Assembly: GCA_030626265.1 (NCBI GenBank)
Contig: DAOUPF010000044.1
Span: 1-8,243, forward strand
DNA: 8,243 nt
Source of the DNA: Sulfurovum sp.
GTDB taxonomy: Bacteria; Campylobacterota; Campylobacteria; Campylobacterales; Sulfurovaceae
Reading direction: 5' to 3'
In this document: piece after piece, positions 6,435-8,243 of the stretch
How the letters are laid out: every line of letters starts with the position of its first letter
Numbering within the stretch: position 1 is the stretch's first letter
Position numbers and translations under genes: made by a program
Notes under the pieces: generated by a model
What the model was told of the DNA's origin: nothing
What the model saw: only the letters and a program-made list of their open reading frames with translations
Database searches by the model: none

Positions 6435-7049
6435 CTATGAATTATTTCTTCTCATTTCTCTCTTCATGTCATAACTACATGTATCTTTACCTCTATATGT
6501 TAAATGGATTAATAATTGTAGTTCTTCAGGTTTATCAACTATATCATCCCAGTTCACAACAGAGATTTTGGCATCTGACTTTAATAAATTATCAATAATT
6601 CTTGAAGGCATGTAGGGATACTTCTTTTCATATTCTAGTCTAGTTTTGACCGTAGTCCAGGATATTATATGTGAGTACAATTTATTTTTTATTTCTTCTC
6701 CATGTGCTATTGTACAAGCCGTACAATTGGTACTTGGTAATTTAATAACAAGTATCCCTGACTGTTTATTTACACTTCCATTGTACATACTTGAATACAG
6801 TTCCCAGTCGACATGTTTTCTATTTTTTGTTTCTGTACCAACAAGTAAAATGGTGACCGTAGATTTTTTTAAATATTGATCTCTTATAATCTTTCTAATC
6901 TCTTGATCAGATAGACCATCATCAATATCTTTATCTTGTACAGATTGTGATATGAAGATATCATAGTACTCTGAAAAAATTTCTTCAAATTTATTTCTAT
7001 AATACTGATCATTTTTATGATGGTAACTCACAAATATTTTATGTTTCAT
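6435..7049 (-). CDS. ThsB-like TIR protein (Thoeris family, PF08937/DUF1863 type)
   Basis: This 204-residue single-domain protein opens with KIFVSYHHKND, continues with DIDD-x6-EIRKIIRDQYLKKSTVTILLVGTETK, and carries KHVDWELYSSM with the catalytic-position glutamate E83. This layout, the length near 200 residues and the basic tail KREMRRNN are those of the MTH538/ThsB TIR-like family. In Thoeris, ThsB senses phage infection and makes an NAD-derived signal (3'cADPR in type I, His-ADPR in type II) that activates the effector ThsA. No ThsA (SIR2-SLOG or Macro-TM) is visible here, so the partner lies outside the window, has been lost, or is replaced by a neighbour. The ATG at 7049-7047 overlaps the TGA of the upstream gene by 4 bp (ATGA), with AAGGAAG just upstream, indicating coupled translation. 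I give no gene symbol because the ThsA partner is missing. Confidence 0.88.
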   Translation of the reverse strand: MKHKIFVSYHHKNDQYYRNKFEEIFSEYYDIFISQSVQDKDIDDGLSDQEIRKIIRDQYLKKSTVTILLVGTETKNRKHVDWELYSSMYNGSVNKQSGILVIKLPSTNCTACTIAHGEEIKNKLYSHIISWTTVKTRLEYEKKYPYMPSRIIDNLLKSDAKISVVNWDDIVDKPEELQLLIHLTYRGKDTCSYDMKREMRRNNS

Positions 7050-7828
7050 TTTCTTCCTTCTTTTATTAAGTTAATCAATTTATTTTTTTCCTCATCATTA
7101 AAGCCAGCTTTAACATCTATATACTTACTATCTTCAAAGTCGGCAAATGCAGAAAAATTACCTAAGCTAACATTATCTAAGAGAATAGGAATTATAAAAG
7201 CATTGGAATCTAAAGCTATTTCCTTTTGACCCCAAAACAAATGAGAGTTAAGAACATTTTCACTTAGAAATATTAAAACAGCACCTTTTCCTATGGTTTC
7301 TTCAATAGCACCCTTTGTTTTCTCAATATCATTTTCTTGCTCAATATCGTGATTATCCGAAAATACTCGAAAACCATTTTCATTTAAATAACTAAAGATT
7401 TCATCAACTTGTTTTTTGTCTTTTTCTGCATATGAAAAGAATAAACTACTACTCTTAATCAAATTTTTAAGCTTACTTAATTCCTTATATTTTCTATAAT
7501 GATTATATTTGATATTTTTCATATCAATTTCTTCATAAATTTTTCCAGGAAGTTTTTTTACATAATCTATTTCTTTTTGTACCCAATCAGAATCTTTTGC
7601 ACCTTGACTATCGCACAATACAAAAATATTTCGTGCTTCAATTTCCCAGTTAATTAACTTTTCTGTTAAAGCTTTGTTCTCAGGATCTTCTAATGCCTTC
7701 AGATAAAACATTAAGGCAGAAAATCCTTGCCTTTCTAAATAGTTTCGTATACTTTTAACCTCTTGATAATCTTCTGATGAATGAGAGATAAATACCCATC
7801 CATTTGCTTTCTTTTCCCAATGTTCCAT
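7046..7828 (-). CDS. Protein with two tandem TIR domains, first gene of the TIR operon
   Basis: From ATG 7828 the protein has 260 residues. Domain 1 (about 9-98) shows WVFISHSSED and DWVQKEIDY with glutamate E86. Domain 2 (about 126-245) shows LFFSYAEKD, GFRVFSDNHDIEQ and FWGQKEIAL with glutamate E203. Both keep a glutamate at the catalytic position, so both may act on NAD+. A charged helical linker (KNIKYNHYRKYKELSK) joins them. TIR domains need to assemble to be active, and a covalent pair could pre-form such an assembly; that is inference. Start choice: GTG 7840 lies inside the AAAGGG ribosome binding site (7845-7840) and is unlikely; ATG 7828 (11 nt away) or TTG 7834 (5 nt away) are the real candidates. 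A promoter is predicted at 7913-7885. No effector domain, membrane segment or sensor repeat is visible. Confidence 0.88.
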   Translation of the reverse strand: MEHWEKKANGWVFISHSSEDYQEVKSIRNYLERQGFSALMFYLKALEDPENKALTEKLINWEIEARNIFVLCDSQGAKDSDWVQKEIDYVKKLPGKIYEEIDMKNIKYNHYRKYKELSKLKNLIKSSSLFFSYAEKDKKQVDEIFSYLNENGFRVFSDNHDIEQENDIEKTKGAIEETIGKGAVLIFLSENVLNSHLFWGQKEIALDSNAFIIPILLDNVSLGNFSAFADFEDSKYIDVKAGFNDEEKNKLINLIKEGRK

Positions 7829-7884
7829 ACTCAATAACACCCTTTATAAATTTTTTCATTCTGTATAATGATAACAAAATTTTA

Positions 7885-7913
7885 TGTATATAAAACATAT
7901 TTATAAGGATCAA
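7885..7913 (-). promoter_or_regulatory. Predicted sigma70-type promoter of the TIR operon
   Basis: On the minus strand TTGATC (7913-7908) is followed after exactly 17 bp by TATACA (7890-7885). This places a start near 7878 and a leader of about 50 nt before the ATG at 7828. A second TATACA (7867-7862) could serve as an alternative -10 without a good -35. The whole 120-bp gap is very AT-rich, so chance matches are possible. Confidence 0.5.
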
Positions 7914-7960
7914 ATTGATATAGATTACACCTATAAGTAAATAATTGTTGTGTTAAAAGA

Positions 7961-8242
7961 TTAAGGACTTACCTTATTATCTTGAAACAATTCATCTATC
8001 TCTTTAAAATAGCTATTCTCAAGTTCACTAGACCAATAAAATTCAGCCTTTTCATGATCACCCTTTATCTGCCAATAGCGTCTTAGTGCAAACTTGGCAT
8101 GTTTGTTATTTGGCTCATTATGATAAATAGTTGATAAGTTTTGAAAGACTCGTTCATCTGTCACAAATCTATTATACATAGCTAAATCAAATTTATAGGC
8201 CCTAATTTGTTTGGCTATATAAATTCTCATCTCTTTTAGTGA
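7961..8242 (-). CDS. C-terminal part of an unidentified protein with a TPR-like end (5' end outside window)
   Basis: The frame stays open to the right edge (SLKE precedes the first Met), so the 93 visible residues are most likely the end of a longer protein; an independent start at ATG 8230 is possible, with AGAG too close to act as a good ribosome binding site. The segment is helical and charged. NLSTIYHNEPNNKHAKFALR followed by RYWQIKGDHEKAEFYW has the spacing and residue pattern of a tetratricopeptide-type helical pair. It ends 120 bp before the TIR operon on the same strand, with the predicted promoter in between, so it is probably a separate transcription unit or one end of the same defence island. 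I cannot name its family; a TPR-containing NTPase or defence sensor is one possibility. Confidence 0.6.
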   Translation of the reverse strand, partial: SLKEMRIYIAKQIRAYKFDLAMYNRFVTDERVFQNLSTIYHNEPNNKHAKFALRRYWQIKGDHEKAEFYWSSELENSYFKEIDELFQDNKVSP

Positions 8243-8243
8243 G

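Noticed and set aside
7017..7229. Short plus-strand frame across the junction of two TIR genes
   Set aside because: Both TIR genes cover it on the other strand, and no start signal is present.

Overview
The window is AT-rich and carries accessory DNA: two unrelated conflict or defence blocks facing each other. The base composition, the TTG and GTG starts and the protein style would fit a Campylobacterota or similar AT-rich Gram-negative bacterium. That is a guess from general appearance, because no marker gene is present.

The left block (1-4640, plus strand) is an RHS polymorphic-toxin locus. It opens inside an RHS gene (3-1301) whose conserved core ends at a DPSG motif and is followed by a variable, more AT-rich C-terminal tip. 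Directly behind it, with a ribosome binding site overlapping the stop codon, lies an AT-rich orphan gene (1312-2121) that is the natural immunity candidate. A perfect 12-bp hairpin (2175-2211) closes the pair. A second RHS gene (2453-4162) has an intact signal peptide, N-terminal domain and YD repeats. It loses its core and toxin where it runs into a copy of its own 5' leader. A third RHS start follows (4189), almost identical over 80 codons, then stopped by a nonsense codon and decaying. The block therefore looks like an RHS array remodelled by recombination between repeated leaders.

The right block (4824-7840, minus strand) is a compact operon read right to left. It encodes a protein with two TIR domains, a ThsB-like (Thoeris family, PF08937 type) TIR protein, a TIR protein with a conserved-looking C-terminal domain, and a P-loop NTPase whose 3' end is lost at the junction with the RHS debris. 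The genes are joined by a 4-bp overlap, a 9-nt gap and a 0-nt gap. A sigma70-like promoter (TTGATC-N17-TATACA) sits ahead of the first. TIR domains of this type make or cleave NAD-derived signals in anti-phage immunity, so the most likely reading is a multi-TIR defence operon. No ThsA-type effector is visible in the window. An incomplete gene with a TPR-like end (7961-8242) lies upstream and may belong to the same island.

The most interesting items are the four TIR domains in three consecutive genes beside an eroded NTPase, the unrecognised RHS tip with its immunity candidate, and the pair of TIR genes separated by one in-frame amber codon.
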